Shown: positions 16,745 through 25,976 of the stretch, piece by piece
How positions within the stretch are numbered: position 1 is the first letter of the stretch
Layout of the letters: each line of letters begins with the position of its first letter
NCBI RefSeq assembly: GCF_015354245.1
Contig: NZ_JADKYZ010000001.1
Location: 62,001-126,000, forward strand
Length of the DNA stretch: 64,000 nucleotides
Direction of reading: 5' to 3'
Source: Diaphorobacter caeni
GTDB taxonomy: Bacteria; Pseudomonadota; Gammaproteobacteria; Burkholderiales; Burkholderiaceae_C
Program-made: the position numbers and the translations under genes
The notes under the pieces: model-generated
What the model was told of the DNA's origin: nothing
Databases searched by the model: none
Seen by the model: the letters and a program-made list of their open reading frames with translations, nothing else

Positions 16745-17593
16745 ATGCCACGCCAACCCGTCCACCGCTCCTCTCTCGCATTGCTCGGGCGCCGCGCATT
16801 CGTCGTCTCCGCCATCGTGCTCGCGGCCGGTTGCGCGCAATCGCCGCCGCAGCAACAACAGGCCCAGAGCGAAGGCGCAGCGGAGGCAGTGCGGGTGATG
16901 ACTTCCGGCGGCTTTGCAGAAGCGCACCAGCGGCTCGCGCCCGAGTTCTCCAGGGCCAACGGCATGGTGGTCGAGACCGTGCTGGGCTCGTCGATGGGTT
17001 CGTCGCCCACGTCGATTCCCAATCGCCTGGAGAAGGGCGAGATCGCGGACGTGGTGATCCTTGCGCGCACGTCGCTCGACCAGCTCGCGGCGCAGGGCTA
17101 TGTGAAGCAGGGCTCGCAGATCGACCTCGTGCGTTCAGCCATCGGCCTGTCGGTGAAGAAGGGCGCGCCAGTGCCGGACATCAGCACCGAGGAGAAATTC
17201 AAGCACGTGCTGCTCAACGCGAAAAGCATTGCCTATTCGGCCAGCGCGAGCGGCACTTACTTCGAGACCACGATGCTCAAGAAGCTCGGCATCCACGACC
17301 AGGTCATGCCCAAGAGCCGCAAGATCGTGACCGAGCGCGTGGGCACCATCGTCGCGCGCGGCGAGGCCGAAATCGGCCTGCAGCAGGTCAGCGAGCTGCT
17401 GCCGATCCAGGGCACGACCTTCGTCGGCAAGATCCCCGAATCGGTGCAGCAGTACACCTTTTTCTCGGCAGGCGTGGCGCGGACTTCGACCAATGCCAGA
17501 GGCTTGGAGGCGCTGCTGAAGTACTACACCTCGCCCGAGGCGCGCAAGACCATCGAGGACACGGGGCTCGAGCCCGTCGCGACGCCGCGATGA
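16745..17593 (+). CDS. ModA-like extracellular solute-binding lipoprotein
   Basis: 282-residue protein with a lipoprotein signal ending in the lipobox LAAGC (Cys near residue 29), so it is probably membrane-anchored in the periplasm. The body (VRVMTSGGFAEAHQRLAPEF to the end) has the molybdate-binding-like SBP_bac_11 fold with alternating domain segments. No ModB or ModC genes are adjacent, so the ligand need not be molybdate. It lies between the siderophore importer and a Bug protein gene. An AGGAGA site precedes the ATG at 16745. Confidence 0.83.
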   Translation: MPRQPVHRSSLALLGRRAFVVSAIVLAAGCAQSPPQQQQAQSEGAAEAVRVMTSGGFAEAHQRLAPEFSRANGMVVETVLGSSMGSSPTSIPNRLEKGEIADVVILARTSLDQLAAQGYVKQGSQIDLVRSAIGLSVKKGAPVPDISTEEKFKHVLLNAKSIAYSASASGTYFETTMLKKLGIHDQVMPKSRKIVTERVGTIVARGEAEIGLQQVSELLPIQGTTFVGKIPESVQQYTFFSAGVARTSTNARGLEALLKYYTSPEARKTIEDTGLEPVATPR

Positions 17594-17597
17594 CATA

Positions 17598-17640
17598 GGG
17601 AACTTCTGCACGCGTTGATCTCGTTCGTGCAGAGGAGCCC
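17598..17640. repeat. Inverted-repeat remnant related to an IS or MITE end
   Basis: GGGAACTTCTGCACG (17598-17612) and CGTGCAGAGGAGCCC (17626-17640) form imperfect inverted arms around a 13-base centre. Read in reverse complement, about 33 bases of it match the left end of the element at 63634 (pattern GGGnnCCTCTGCACGAAYGAGATC, then ACGCGTGC). It starts five bases after the stop of the ModA-like gene, so it may be a scar of a transposed element. Confidence 0.55.
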
Positions 17641-17692
17641 TGGGGTAGATGCTTATGCGCAAAGGTTCTTAGAAGATTTCCGCGCTTGGATA

Positions 17693-17712
17693 GCGCCAAA
17701 GCTTATTGGCGC
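17693..17712. repeat. Palindrome GCGCCAA-N6-TTGGCGC upstream of the second Bug gene
   Basis: A perfect 7-base inverted repeat with a six-base spacer sits 68 bases before the start of the Bug gene. It could be an operator or a leftover of the element just upstream. Nothing further is visible in 17641-17779 apart from a local AT enrichment. Confidence 0.35.
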
Positions 17713-17779
17713 AAAACGCGCTCGATTTCTAGACTTGATTTCCTGTTGTGAATGGTTCGGAATGAACAAGGAAATCGAA

Positions 17780-18832
17780 ATGAGTCAGTCGGGCACGCTT
17801 TATCTTCGCCGCCGCGCTTTGGGTTGGTTGTCTTTTGCGGCAATGGTGTGCCCTGTCCCTGTGATGGCGCTGGCCAATGCGCCCGCCGCCGACGCGGCCT
17901 GGCCCAGCCGGCCGATCACGCTGGTCGTGCCCTACACGCCGGGCGGCACGAACGACAACGTCGCGCGGCTGATTGCCGAGAAGGTGTCCGCGCGTGCCGG
18001 TCAGCCGGTGATCATCGACTACAAGCCGGGCGCGGGAGGCACCATCGGTGCGCAGTTCGTCGCAAAGGCGAAGCCCGATGGCTACACGCTGCTCAACGCT
18101 TCCATTGGCAATCTCGCGATTGCGCCGCAGCTTGTGCCGGTGCATTTCGATCCGTTCAAATCCTTCCAGTCCATTGCCTATGTGGGCAACGGCATCACGA
18201 CCTTCGCGGTGCGCCCGGACTTTCCGGCGAAGAACCTCAAGGAGCTGGTGGAGTACGCGAAGAAGCATCCGGTCTCGCTCGGCACTTCGGGCGTCGGCAC
18301 GCCGGGCCACATGGCGGGTGAATACTTTCAGCAGCTCACCGGCATCCAGCTGCAGCATGTGCCCTACAAGGGCAGCGCGGCGGCGATCAACGACGCCATC
18401 GGCGGGCATGTCGATCTGGTGATCGACCCGCTGTCCACCACGTTCGTGCGCGGCGGCAAGCTCAAGGCGCTCGCGTACTTCGGCACCGATGCGCCGCCCG
18501 AGGGCGTGAGCGGCGTGCAGTCCGTCGTGCAGCAGGGCTTCAAACAGTGGGACAGCGCGTTTGGGGGCTCTTTTCTCTGGACCGCGCCCGCAGGTCTGCC
18601 CGAGCCGATTCGCCAGAAGCTGACGCAGTGGGTGCTCGATGCCATTGCCGATCCCGAAGTGCGCAAGGCGCTCGTCAACGTGCAGGTCAACCCCGTGCCG
18701 CAGGGTGCCGAGGAGACGACCGCCATCGTGCGCAAGATGCACGGGATCGCGCAGAGCGTGTTCGGTTCGGGCGCCGTGGCGGTCAACGACAAGAGCGGCA
18801 AATCGCCGGCCGACGGCAAAGCGAAGAACTGA
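17780..18832 (+). CDS. Bug-family tripartite tricarboxylate transporter solute-binding protein
   Basis: 350-residue exported binding protein. ATG 17780 is preferred over ATG 17762 because AAGGAA precedes it by about six bases. The signal peptide runs to about MALANAPAADA. The mature start WPSRPITLVVPYTPGGTNDNVARL and the NxPGAGG-like loop (DYKPGAGGTIGAQFVAKAKPDG) identify the Bug family. No membrane subunits are nearby. The gene is one base from a flavin monooxygenase gene, suggesting that the bound compound, probably an organic acid, is oxidised by that enzyme. The C-terminal tail KSGKSPADGKAKN is an unusual polar extension. Confidence 0.92.
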   Translation: MSQSGTLYLRRRALGWLSFAAMVCPVPVMALANAPAADAAWPSRPITLVVPYTPGGTNDNVARLIAEKVSARAGQPVIIDYKPGAGGTIGAQFVAKAKPDGYTLLNASIGNLAIAPQLVPVHFDPFKSFQSIAYVGNGITTFAVRPDFPAKNLKELVEYAKKHPVSLGTSGVGTPGHMAGEYFQQLTGIQLQHVPYKGSAAAINDAIGGHVDLVIDPLSTTFVRGGKLKALAYFGTDAPPEGVSGVQSVVQQGFKQWDSAFGGSFLWTAPAGLPEPIRQKLTQWVLDAIADPEVRKALVNVQVNPVPQGAEETTAIVRKMHGIAQSVFGSGAVAVNDKSGKSPADGKAKN

Positions 18833-18833
18833 C

Positions 18834-20108
18834 ATGCATCTGGGTTTGTTTTTGCTCGCGGCGGGCCACCATGCTGCGGGCTGGCGCTTTCCCGGCGCTG
18901 AATCGGGAACGGAGAATTTCGAGCTGATCACGCGCATGGCGCGCGAGGCCGAGGCGGCGAAGTTCGACATGGTGTTCTTTGGCGACCGGCTGGTGACCAG
19001 CAAGGACGCGCATCCTTCAATGATCACGCGTCCCGATCCGCTGGTGGTGCTCTCGGCGCTGGCGGTGCAGACGCGCCGCATCGGTCTGGCGGCGACGGCC
19101 TCCACGACCTACAGCGATCCGTTCACCCTCGCGCGTTCGCTGGCCTCCATCGATCTGTTGAGTCAGGGCCGCGCGGCCTGGAACATCGTCACCACGGTGC
19201 AGGACGGCTCGGGCAACTTCAGCCGCACGCTGCATCCGGAATCGAGCGAGCGTTACACGATCGCCGAGGAGTTCGTGCAGGTGGTCAAGGGCCTGTGGCG
19301 TTCATGGGATGCCGACCCCTATGTGCGCGACAAGGAGGCGGGCGTCTACATCGACGCAGCCAAGCTGCATGAGCTCAACCACGCGGGCCACTACTTTCAG
19401 GTGAAGGGACCGCTCAACGTCACGCGCAGCAGCCAGGGTGAGCCGGTGCTGATTCAGGCCGGATCGTCGGGGCCTGGCCAGAAGCTGGGCGCGCGCCATG
19501 GCGAGGTGATTTTCACCGCGCAGCAGGATCTGGCGGCGGCGCGGGAGTTCTACGGGCAGCTCAAGCGGCAGGTGGGCGAAGCGGGCAGAGATCCGTCGCA
19601 GGTGAAGGTGATGCCGGGGCTCATGCCCATCGTCGCGAGAACGGCGGCCGAGGCGCGCGACAAGCTGGCGACGCTGCAGTCGTTCACGGATCAGAGCAAG
19701 GCGCACCACATGCTCTCTGTGGAACTGGACTTCGACCTGAGCGGCGCCGATCTCGATGCGCCGGTGCCGGATCTTCCACTGGGCGACGGTGGATTCAGCC
19801 GCCGCGGACTGCTGCTCCGAATCGCGAAGGAACAGCGGCTCACGCTGCGCGAGCTCTATCACCATGTTGCGAGCAGCCGTGGACACCAGGTCGTGACCGG
19901 CACCGCCGAGCAGATCGCGGATCACATGCAGCACTGGGTGGATGCGGGAGCGGCGGACGGTTTCAACATCATGCCGGCCTGCTTTCCTTCCGGCTTCGAG
20001 GAGTTTGCGCGCGAGGTCGTTCCGATCCTGCAGGAGCGCGGTCAATTTCGCCGCGACTATGCGGCGAGCACGCTGCGTGGGCATCTCGGGCTGGCGCAGC
20101 CCGTGTGA
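18834..20108 (+). CDS. LLM-class flavin-dependent monooxygenase (NtaA/SnaA/DszA family)
   Basis: 424-residue luciferase-like FMNH2-dependent oxidoreductase. The N-terminus MHLGLFLLAAGHHAAGWR and the GRAAWNIVTTVQDGSGNF region match the NtaA/DszA subgroup, which cleaves C-N or C-S bonds in chelators and sulfur heterocycles. The ATG lies one base after the Bug stop. No flavin reductase is encoded next to it, so reduced FMN must come from elsewhere. The substrate is not known. The Bug partner suggests a carboxylated compound. Confidence 0.9.
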   Translation: MHLGLFLLAAGHHAAGWRFPGAESGTENFELITRMAREAEAAKFDMVFFGDRLVTSKDAHPSMITRPDPLVVLSALAVQTRRIGLAATASTTYSDPFTLARSLASIDLLSQGRAAWNIVTTVQDGSGNFSRTLHPESSERYTIAEEFVQVVKGLWRSWDADPYVRDKEAGVYIDAAKLHELNHAGHYFQVKGPLNVTRSSQGEPVLIQAGSSGPGQKLGARHGEVIFTAQQDLAAAREFYGQLKRQVGEAGRDPSQVKVMPGLMPIVARTAAEARDKLATLQSFTDQSKAHHMLSVELDFDLSGADLDAPVPDLPLGDGGFSRRGLLLRIAKEQRLTLRELYHHVASSRGHQVVTGTAEQIADHMQHWVDAGAADGFNIMPACFPSGFEEFAREVVPILQERGQFRRDYAASTLRGHLGLAQPV

Positions 20109-20135
20109 CACAGCCAGTGTGACGCAGCGCTGGGG

Positions 20136-21269
20136 TCAGTCCCGCTTGCGCGCCAGCAGCATCGAATCGCCGTAGCTGAAGAAGCGGTACTGCTGCGCGA
20201 TCGCGTGCCGGTACAGGCCCATGATGTGCTCGTAGCCGGCAAAGGCGCTCACCAGCATCATCAGCGTGCTTTTTGGCAGGTGGAAGTTGGTGACGAGCAT
20301 GTCCACCACCTGGTACTGGAATCCCGGAGTGATGAAGATGTTGGTGTCGCCCGAGAGGTTGCCGGACTTGGCCCAGGACTCCAGCGTGCGCACGGTGGTC
20401 GTGCCCACGGCGATGATGCGTCCGCCACGCTGGCGGGTGCGCTCCAGGGCCGCCAGCGTGGTGAACGGAATGCTGTACCACTCGCTGTGCATCACGTGCT
20501 CGGAGAGGTTCTCGGTCTTCACGGGCTGAAAGGTGCCCGCGCCCACGTGCAGCGTGACGCTGGCGCGTTCGACACCGCGTGCCGCCAGCCGCTCGAGCAC
20601 GGATTGATCAAAGTGCAGCGCGGCCGTCGGAGCCGCCACCGCGCCGGGCTTGGCGGCGAAAACGGTCTGGTAGCGCTCGCTGTCCTCGGCCTCGTCGGGA
20701 TCTTCGCCGGTGCTCTGCTGGCGCTCGATGTAGGGCGGCAGCGGCAGGTGGCCGTGCTGCTCCATCAGCTCGTAGGGCGTCTCGCCGTTCGGGCCGGTGA
20801 AGGCGACGTGAAAGAGCTGTCCGTTCTCATCGGGCCAGCGGCCGAGCAGCACCGCGTCGAAGCCGCCGTTCGCCAGACCTCCGCACAGGTGCATGCGACC
20901 GCCGATCAGCGGCTTTTTGCTCACGCGCATGTGGACCACGACCTCGTTGCCCTGCAGCACGCGCTCGACCAGAAGCTCGAGCTTGCCGCCGCTTGCCTTT
21001 TCGCCGAAGAGGCGGGCCTTGAGCACGCGCGTGTCGTTGAAGACCAGCAGATCGCCGGGCTCGAGCAGGTCGGGCAGCTCGTTGAAGATGCGGTCCACGG
21101 GCGTGCTCACGCGGCCGTCGAGCAGGCGCGAGGCGCTGCGCACGGCGGTCGGGTGTTGTGCAATCAGGGATTCGGGGAGGTCGAAGTCGAAGTCGCTCAG
21201 GTTGAATTCGCGACGGGTTGCCGTGGCCGATGCGTCGGCGGGGAGGCTGCTGGAAGAGATAGGTGACAT
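20136..21269 (-). CDS. queA: S-adenosylmethionine:tRNA ribosyltransferase-isomerase
   Basis: Transfers and isomerises the ribosyl moiety of SAM onto 7-aminomethyl-7-deazaguanine in tRNA, giving epoxyqueuosine. The 377-residue protein has the family start [25 protein letters not shown] preceded by a serine/alanine-rich tail of about 25 residues. The conserved [25 protein letters not shown] and PYIER blocks follow, and [25 protein letters not shown] comes later. It is divergent from recG across 256 bases. The C-terminal 20 residues run past the usual FSYGD end. Confidence 0.96.
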   Translation of the reverse strand: MSPISSSSLPADASATATRREFNLSDFDFDLPESLIAQHPTAVRSASRLLDGRVSTPVDRIFNELPDLLEPGDLLVFNDTRVLKARLFGEKASGGKLELLVERVLQGNEVVVHMRVSKKPLIGGRMHLCGGLANGGFDAVLLGRWPDENGQLFHVAFTGPNGETPYELMEQHGHLPLPPYIERQQSTGEDPDEAEDSERYQTVFAAKPGAVAAPTAALHFDQSVLERLAARGVERASVTLHVGAGTFQPVKTENLSEHVMHSEWYSIPFTTLAALERTRQRGGRIIAVGTTTVRTLESWAKSGNLSGDTNIFITPGFQYQVVDMLVTNFHLPKSTLMMLVSAFAGYEHIMGLYRHAIAQQYRFFSYGDSMLLARKRD

Positions 21270-21525
21270 GGCTGGCGGGGAAGCGTTCAGCTCGTGAGGG
21301 AGCGGGGCTTGACAGGCCTGAACGGGTCCAATGGGTAACTGACTACTTGCTGGGGCCGTATTTTAGAACGTGCTCGAAGGCCGGGGCGATGAAGCGGAAT
21401 TGCGGCAGCTTGTGCGCCGATCAGCGTGCAAGGCGCGTCGTATCATGAAAAACATGGCGCAGACGTGATAGCCTTTTGCCCCCGTACCTGCCAACCCGTT
21501 CAAACCGATAGCGAACCACGCCGAC

Positions 21526-23655
21526 ATGCCGGCCTCTTCTTCCTCCTCACCGTCATCTTCGAGCCCGAAAAAGGCCGAGCTGAGCGCGCCCCAGAAGGCG
21601 ATGCACAAGCTCGGACTGGTGCGCGACATCGATCTGGCGCTGCACCTGCCGCACCGCTATGAGGACGAGACCCGCATCACGCCCATCCGCAATGCGCGGG
21701 ATGGCGAGCCGGCGCAGATCGAGGGCGTGGTGGTGTCCAGCGAAATCCAGATGCGTCCGCGCCGTCAGCTGGTGGTGCGGCTGGACGACGGGACGGGAGA
21801 GTGCGAACTGCGCTTTTTCAGCTTCTACCCATCGCATCAGAAGACGATGGCGGTGGGCGAGCGCATCCGCGCGCGCGGCGAGGTCAAGGGCGGGTTCTGG
21901 GGGCGGCAGATGCTGCACCCGGTGTTTCGCAAGGCGGAGGGTGAACTGCCCGCCGCGCTGACGCCGGTCTATCCCACGGTCGCGCAGCTGCCCCAGGCCT
22001 ATCTGCGCCGCGCCGTGGCCAGCGGCCTGCGCCGCGCCGAACTCTCCGAGACGCTCGGTCCCCATCTGCCGCCCGCGCCGGTCGCGCTGCGCGGAGCCAA
22101 GGGCTTCGAGCCGCTTTGGAGTCTCAGCGACTCCCTGTTCTTCCTGCACCACCCCACGCCTGACGTGGCGCTGGCCACGCTGGAGGATCACACCCACCCC
22201 GCCTGGCAGCGCCTCAAGGCGGAGGAACTGCTTGCGCAGCAGCTCTCGCAGCTCACCGCCAAAAGAGAGCGCGCGCGACTGCGCTCGCCGCAACTCATGC
22301 CCGCACCGGATGCGAGCGCGCTGCATGAGCAGCTTCAGGCTGTTTTGCCGTTTGACCTGACCGCTGCGCAGCGCCGCGTGTGTGAAGAGATCTTCGGTGA
22401 CCTCGCCAAGGCCACGCCGATGCACCGACTGCTGCAGGGCGATGTCGGCTCGGGCAAGACCGTGGTGGCCGCCATGGCCGCGGCGATCTGCATGGATGCC
22501 GGATGGCAGTGCGCTCTCATGGCGCCGACCGAAATCCTCGCGGAGCAGCATTTCTCCAAGCTCATCGGCTGGATCGAACCGCTGCTGGCAAGCCGCGGCA
22601 AGCGCGTGGCCTGGCTGGCGGGCGGGCAGAAGAAGAAGGAGCGCGCGCAAATGCTCTCAATGGTCGAGAGTGGCGAAGCGGCCCTGGTTGTTGGTACACA
22701 TGCAGTCATTCAGGAGCAGGTGCACTTCAAGAATCTGGCGCTGGCGGTGATTGACGAACAACACCGCTTCGGCGTGGCCCAGCGGCTGGCGCTCAGGCAG
22801 AAGCTCAAGGGCATGGGAATGGAGCCGCACATGCTGATGATGAGTGCAACTCCTATTCCAAGGACCTTGGCGATGAGCTACTTTGCGGACCTCGATGTCT
22901 CCACGATCGACGAATTGCCCCCGGGCCGTACGCCGATCGTGACCAAGGTGATCTCCGACAGCCGCAAGGACCAGGTGATCGAGCGCATCGCCATGCAGGT
23001 AGCGGAGGGGCGGCAAGTCTATTGGGTGTGTCCATTGATTGAGGAAAGCGAGGCGCTGGATCTCTCCAATGCCACGGCCACGCACGTTGAACTCAGCGAA
23101 GCGTTGCCTGGCGTCAAGGTGGGCCTATTGCATTCCCGAATGCCCGCTATTGAAAAGAAAAACGTGATGGGAGAATTCAAGGGCGGTACGATGGGCGTGT
23201 TGGTCAGCACTACGGTGATCGAGGTGGGTGTCGACGTGCCGAACGCATCGCTGATGGTGATTGAACATGCCGAGCGATTTGGGCTGTCCCAGCTGCACCA
23301 GCTCAGAGGCCGAGTGGGCCGGGGGGCGGCAGCTTCGGCATGTGTGTTACTTTATTCAACTGGTGAAAGCGGACGTTTGGCGCAAACGGCTCGCGAAAGG
23401 CTCAAGGCCATGGCGGAAACCAATGATGGTTTCGAGATCGCCAGACGGGACTTGGAGATTCGCGGACCGGGAGAACTGTTGGGAGCGCGCCAATCCGGTG
23501 ACGCTTTGTTACGATTTGCTGATTTATCTATCGATGCCGATTTGTTGAGTTGGGCTCGCAATGCTGCACCGCAAATGCTGGATGAGTATCCGGCGTTGTC
23601 CGAGCGGCATGTGGCGCGTTGGTTGGGAAGCAAATCGGATTTTTTGAAAGCCTAG
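21526..23655 (+). CDS. recG: ATP-dependent DNA helicase RecG
   Basis: 709-residue superfamily 2 helicase that remodels stalled forks and branched recombination intermediates. An N-terminal wedge/OB domain (about 45-150) is followed by motor domains with Walker A GDVGSGKT at 305-312 and the DEQH box at 410-413. The SATPIPRT motif III and QLRGRVGRG motif VI are present. A serine-rich N-terminal stretch (residues 1-14) looks disordered. Codon use shifts to fewer GC-rich third positions towards the 3' end, unlike its neighbours. The 248-base gap to oxyR shows no terminator. Confidence 0.97.
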   Translation: MPASSSSSPSSSSPKKAELSAPQKAMHKLGLVRDIDLALHLPHRYEDETRITPIRNARDGEPAQIEGVVVSSEIQMRPRRQLVVRLDDGTGECELRFFSFYPSHQKTMAVGERIRARGEVKGGFWGRQMLHPVFRKAEGELPAALTPVYPTVAQLPQAYLRRAVASGLRRAELSETLGPHLPPAPVALRGAKGFEPLWSLSDSLFFLHHPTPDVALATLEDHTHPAWQRLKAEELLAQQLSQLTAKRERARLRSPQLMPAPDASALHEQLQAVLPFDLTAAQRRVCEEIFGDLAKATPMHRLLQGDVGSGKTVVAAMAAAICMDAGWQCALMAPTEILAEQHFSKLIGWIEPLLASRGKRVAWLAGGQKKKERAQMLSMVESGEAALVVGTHAVIQEQVHFKNLALAVIDEQHRFGVAQRLALRQKLKGMGMEPHMLMMSATPIPRTLAMSYFADLDVSTIDELPPGRTPIVTKVISDSRKDQVIERIAMQVAEGRQVYWVCPLIEESEALDLSNATATHVELSEALPGVKVGLLHSRMPAIEKKNVMGEFKGGTMGVLVSTTVIEVGVDVPNASLMVIEHAERFGLSQLHQLRGRVGRGAAASACVLLYSTGESGRLAQTARERLKAMAETNDGFEIARRDLEIRGPGELLGARQSGDALLRFADLSIDADLLSWARNAAPQMLDEYPALSERHVARWLGSKSDFLKA

Positions 23656-23903
23656 CCTCGTCGGCAGCTTCGATATTTTTGGTTTTCAGGTACTTGTATG
23701 AAGTTGATATTTTTCTGAAGCGACGCGAGTCTTTTTAAATAGCCATTGTTGCGCACTGTTTCGGTGCCGATAGATGCAAAAAGCCGCGGATTCCAATTGT
23801 TTGGAGTCGCTTAATTGTTTTTGCGGTTTGCATGGAATTCGCGCACACGATACTGTCGGCAGCGCCGCAGTGCAAAATGTTGTATGGCCTTGCAGGAAAT
23901 CAC

Positions 23904-24869
23904 ATGACCCTCACAGAACTCAAATATATCGTCGCAGTAGCCCGGGAGAAGCACTTTGGTCGCGCGGCCGACGCGTGCTATGTCTCCCAGCCCACCTTGT
24001 CCGTCGCGGTCAAGAAACTGGAAGACGAACTGGAAATCAAGCTGTTCGAGCGCAGTGCCGGTGATGTGTCCGTCACGCCGCTGGGCGAACAGATCGTCCG
24101 TCAGGCGCAAAGCGTCCTGGAACAGGCCGCCGCGATCAAGGAAATCGCCAAGCGCGGCAAGGATCCACTTGCTGGCGCACTGACGCTCGGCGTGATCTAT
24201 ACCGTCGGCCCCTATCTTCTGCCGGAACTGGTGCGTCACGCTATTGCGCGCACACCCCAGATGCCTTTGATGCTGCAGGAAAACTTCACCGCTAAGCTGC
24301 TGGAAATGCTGCGCACCGGTGAAATCGACTGCGCCATCATGGCCGAACCCTTCCCGGACACGGGTCTTGCTCTGGCTCCTCTCTATGACGAGCCCTTCAT
24401 GGCCGCCGTGCCCGCCAGCCACCCATTGGCCGAAAAGCCCTATGTGTCGGCCTCGGAACTCAAGAACGAGACCATGCTGCTGCTGGGCGCAGGCCACTGC
24501 TTCCGCGACCACGTGCTGGAAGTCTGCCCTGAGTTCGCCCGCTACGCGAGCAACTCCGAAGGCATCCGCCGCACGTTCGAAGGCTCTTCGCTCGAAACGA
24601 TCAAGCACATGGTGTCCGCCGGCATGGGCGTGACGCTGGTGCCTCGTCTGTCGGTGCCGCGCGATGCGCTGATCACCACATCGCGCCGTCGCAAGAGCGA
24701 TGATGCGCACATCCGCTACCTGCCCATCAAGGAAGAAGATGGAGGTGGTCCTCCAATGCGCCGCGTCGTGCTCGCATGGCGCCGCAGCTTCACCCGCTAC
24801 GAAGCCATTGCTGCACTGCGCAATGCCGTGTTCGCCTGCGAACTGCCTGGCGTGACCCGCTTGTCCTGA
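23904..24869 (+). CDS. oxyR: Hydrogen peroxide-responsive LysR regulator OxyR
   Basis: 321-residue LysR regulator with the redox pair at Cys199 (GAGHC) and Cys208 (EVC), the same residue numbers as in E. coli OxyR. On peroxide exposure these form a disulfide that switches the protein to an activator of antioxidant genes. The helix-turn-helix covers residues 4-60 (TELKYIVAVAREKHFGRAADACYVSQPTLS split over two helices). ATG 23904 follows an AGGAA site. In pseudomonads oxyR is next to recG as well, though in the other order. A strong terminator ends the gene. Confidence 0.96.
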   Translation: MTLTELKYIVAVAREKHFGRAADACYVSQPTLSVAVKKLEDELEIKLFERSAGDVSVTPLGEQIVRQAQSVLEQAAAIKEIAKRGKDPLAGALTLGVIYTVGPYLLPELVRHAIARTPQMPLMLQENFTAKLLEMLRTGEIDCAIMAEPFPDTGLALAPLYDEPFMAAVPASHPLAEKPYVSASELKNETMLLLGAGHCFRDHVLEVCPEFARYASNSEGIRRTFEGSSLETIKHMVSAGMGVTLVPRLSVPRDALITTSRRRKSDDAHIRYLPIKEEDGGGPPMRRVVLAWRRSFTRYEAIAALRNAVFACELPGVTRLS

Positions 24870-24899
24870 GCGACCAACCCAGCCACTGCGACGCAAATT

Positions 24900-24928
24900 G
24901 GCGCTGATCGGAGGATCAGCGCCTTTTT
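24900..24928 (+). terminator. Intrinsic terminator after oxyR
   Basis: A perfect 10-base stem GGCGCTGATC / GATCAGCGCC with a GGAG tetraloop is followed by five T residues. It isolates oxyR from ubiA. Confidence 0.93.
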
Positions 24929-25079
24929 CGTTTCTGGCGCAGGCTTGTCTGCCCAATCAGCGCAAGCAGTGGGGAGACCTTTCTCCTGCTGCGCAGTGAC
25001 GGCACTGCATGGCGTATAAACGTCGGGCCGCACTCCGGTGACGGCGCCTGCTTCCATTCACTGAATTCTCGAAACCTGC

Positions 25080-25952
25080 ATGTCCGCCGTCGCACCCCGC
25101 TCACGCCTGTCCCTGTATCTGGACCTGGTCCGCTTCAATCGTCCCGCGGGCTGGCTCGTGCTGGTCTGGCCCACGCTGGTGGCGCTGTGGGTGGCGGCGG
25201 ACGGCTTTCCGGGCTGGCATCTGCTGATCGTGTTCGTGCTTGGCACGGTGCTGATGCGCAGCGCGGGCTGCTGCATCAACGACATCGCCGATCGTGATTT
25301 TGACAAGCATGTGAAGCGCACCAAGGCCCGCCCGATCACCAGTGGGCAGGTCTCGGTCTTCGAGGCATCCATGCTCGGCGTGGTGCTGGCGCTCGTCTCG
25401 CTGGGGCTCGTGCTCACCACGCGCTGGGAGGCAGTGGCGTGGTCGGTGCCCGCCGTGCTGTTCACGATTCTCTATCCGTTCACCAAGCGCTTCTTCGCGA
25501 TGCCGCAGGCGTTTCTCGGCATTGCCTTCAACTTCGGCATCGTGATCGCGTTCGCCGCCGTGATCGGCGAAGTGCCGGTGACCGCGTGGCTGCTCTGGAC
25601 GGCCAACATGTTCATGGTGCTCGCCTACGACACCGAATACGCGATGGTCGACCGCGACGATGACCTCAAGATCGGCATGAAGACCTCGGCGATCACGCTG
25701 GGCCGCTTTGACGTGGCGGGCATCATGCTGTTCTTCGCGCTGTGCTGGGGCCTCACGGCCGTGGCGATCGCGCCGTATCACCTGGGCTGGCCGTTCTGGC
25801 TCGGCATGGCGGTGGCGGCGGCGCAGATGGTCTGGCACTACACGCTGATCCGCAACCGCACGCGCGAGGGCTGCTTCATCGCCTTCAGCAAGAGCCACTG
25901 GATGGGCGTTTCCATCTTCGTCGGCACCGTGCTGGGATTTGCATTGCGCTGA
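25080..25952 (+). CDS. ubiA: 4-hydroxybenzoate polyprenyltransferase
   Basis: 290-residue inner-membrane enzyme that attaches the polyprenyl tail to 4-hydroxybenzoate in ubiquinone synthesis. Both aspartate-rich motifs are present: NDIADRDFD (first) and [12 protein letters not shown] (second), which bind the Mg-pyrophosphate of the prenyl donor. Nine or so transmembrane helices surround them. It starts at ATG 25080 and is followed 25 bases later by a dioxygenase-like gene on the same strand. Confidence 0.96.
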   Translation: MSAVAPRSRLSLYLDLVRFNRPAGWLVLVWPTLVALWVAADGFPGWHLLIVFVLGTVLMRSAGCCINDIADRDFDKHVKRTKARPITSGQVSVFEASMLGVVLALVSLGLVLTTRWEAVAWSVPAVLFTILYPFTKRFFAMPQAFLGIAFNFGIVIAFAAVIGEVPVTAWLLWTANMFMVLAYDTEYAMVDRDDDLKIGMKTSAITLGRFDVAGIMLFFALCWGLTAVAIAPYHLGWPFWLGMAVAAAQMVWHYTLIRNRTREGCFIAFSKSHWMGVSIFVGTVLGFALR

Positions 25953-25976
25953 TTTGCCCTCACATGGGAGTGCATC

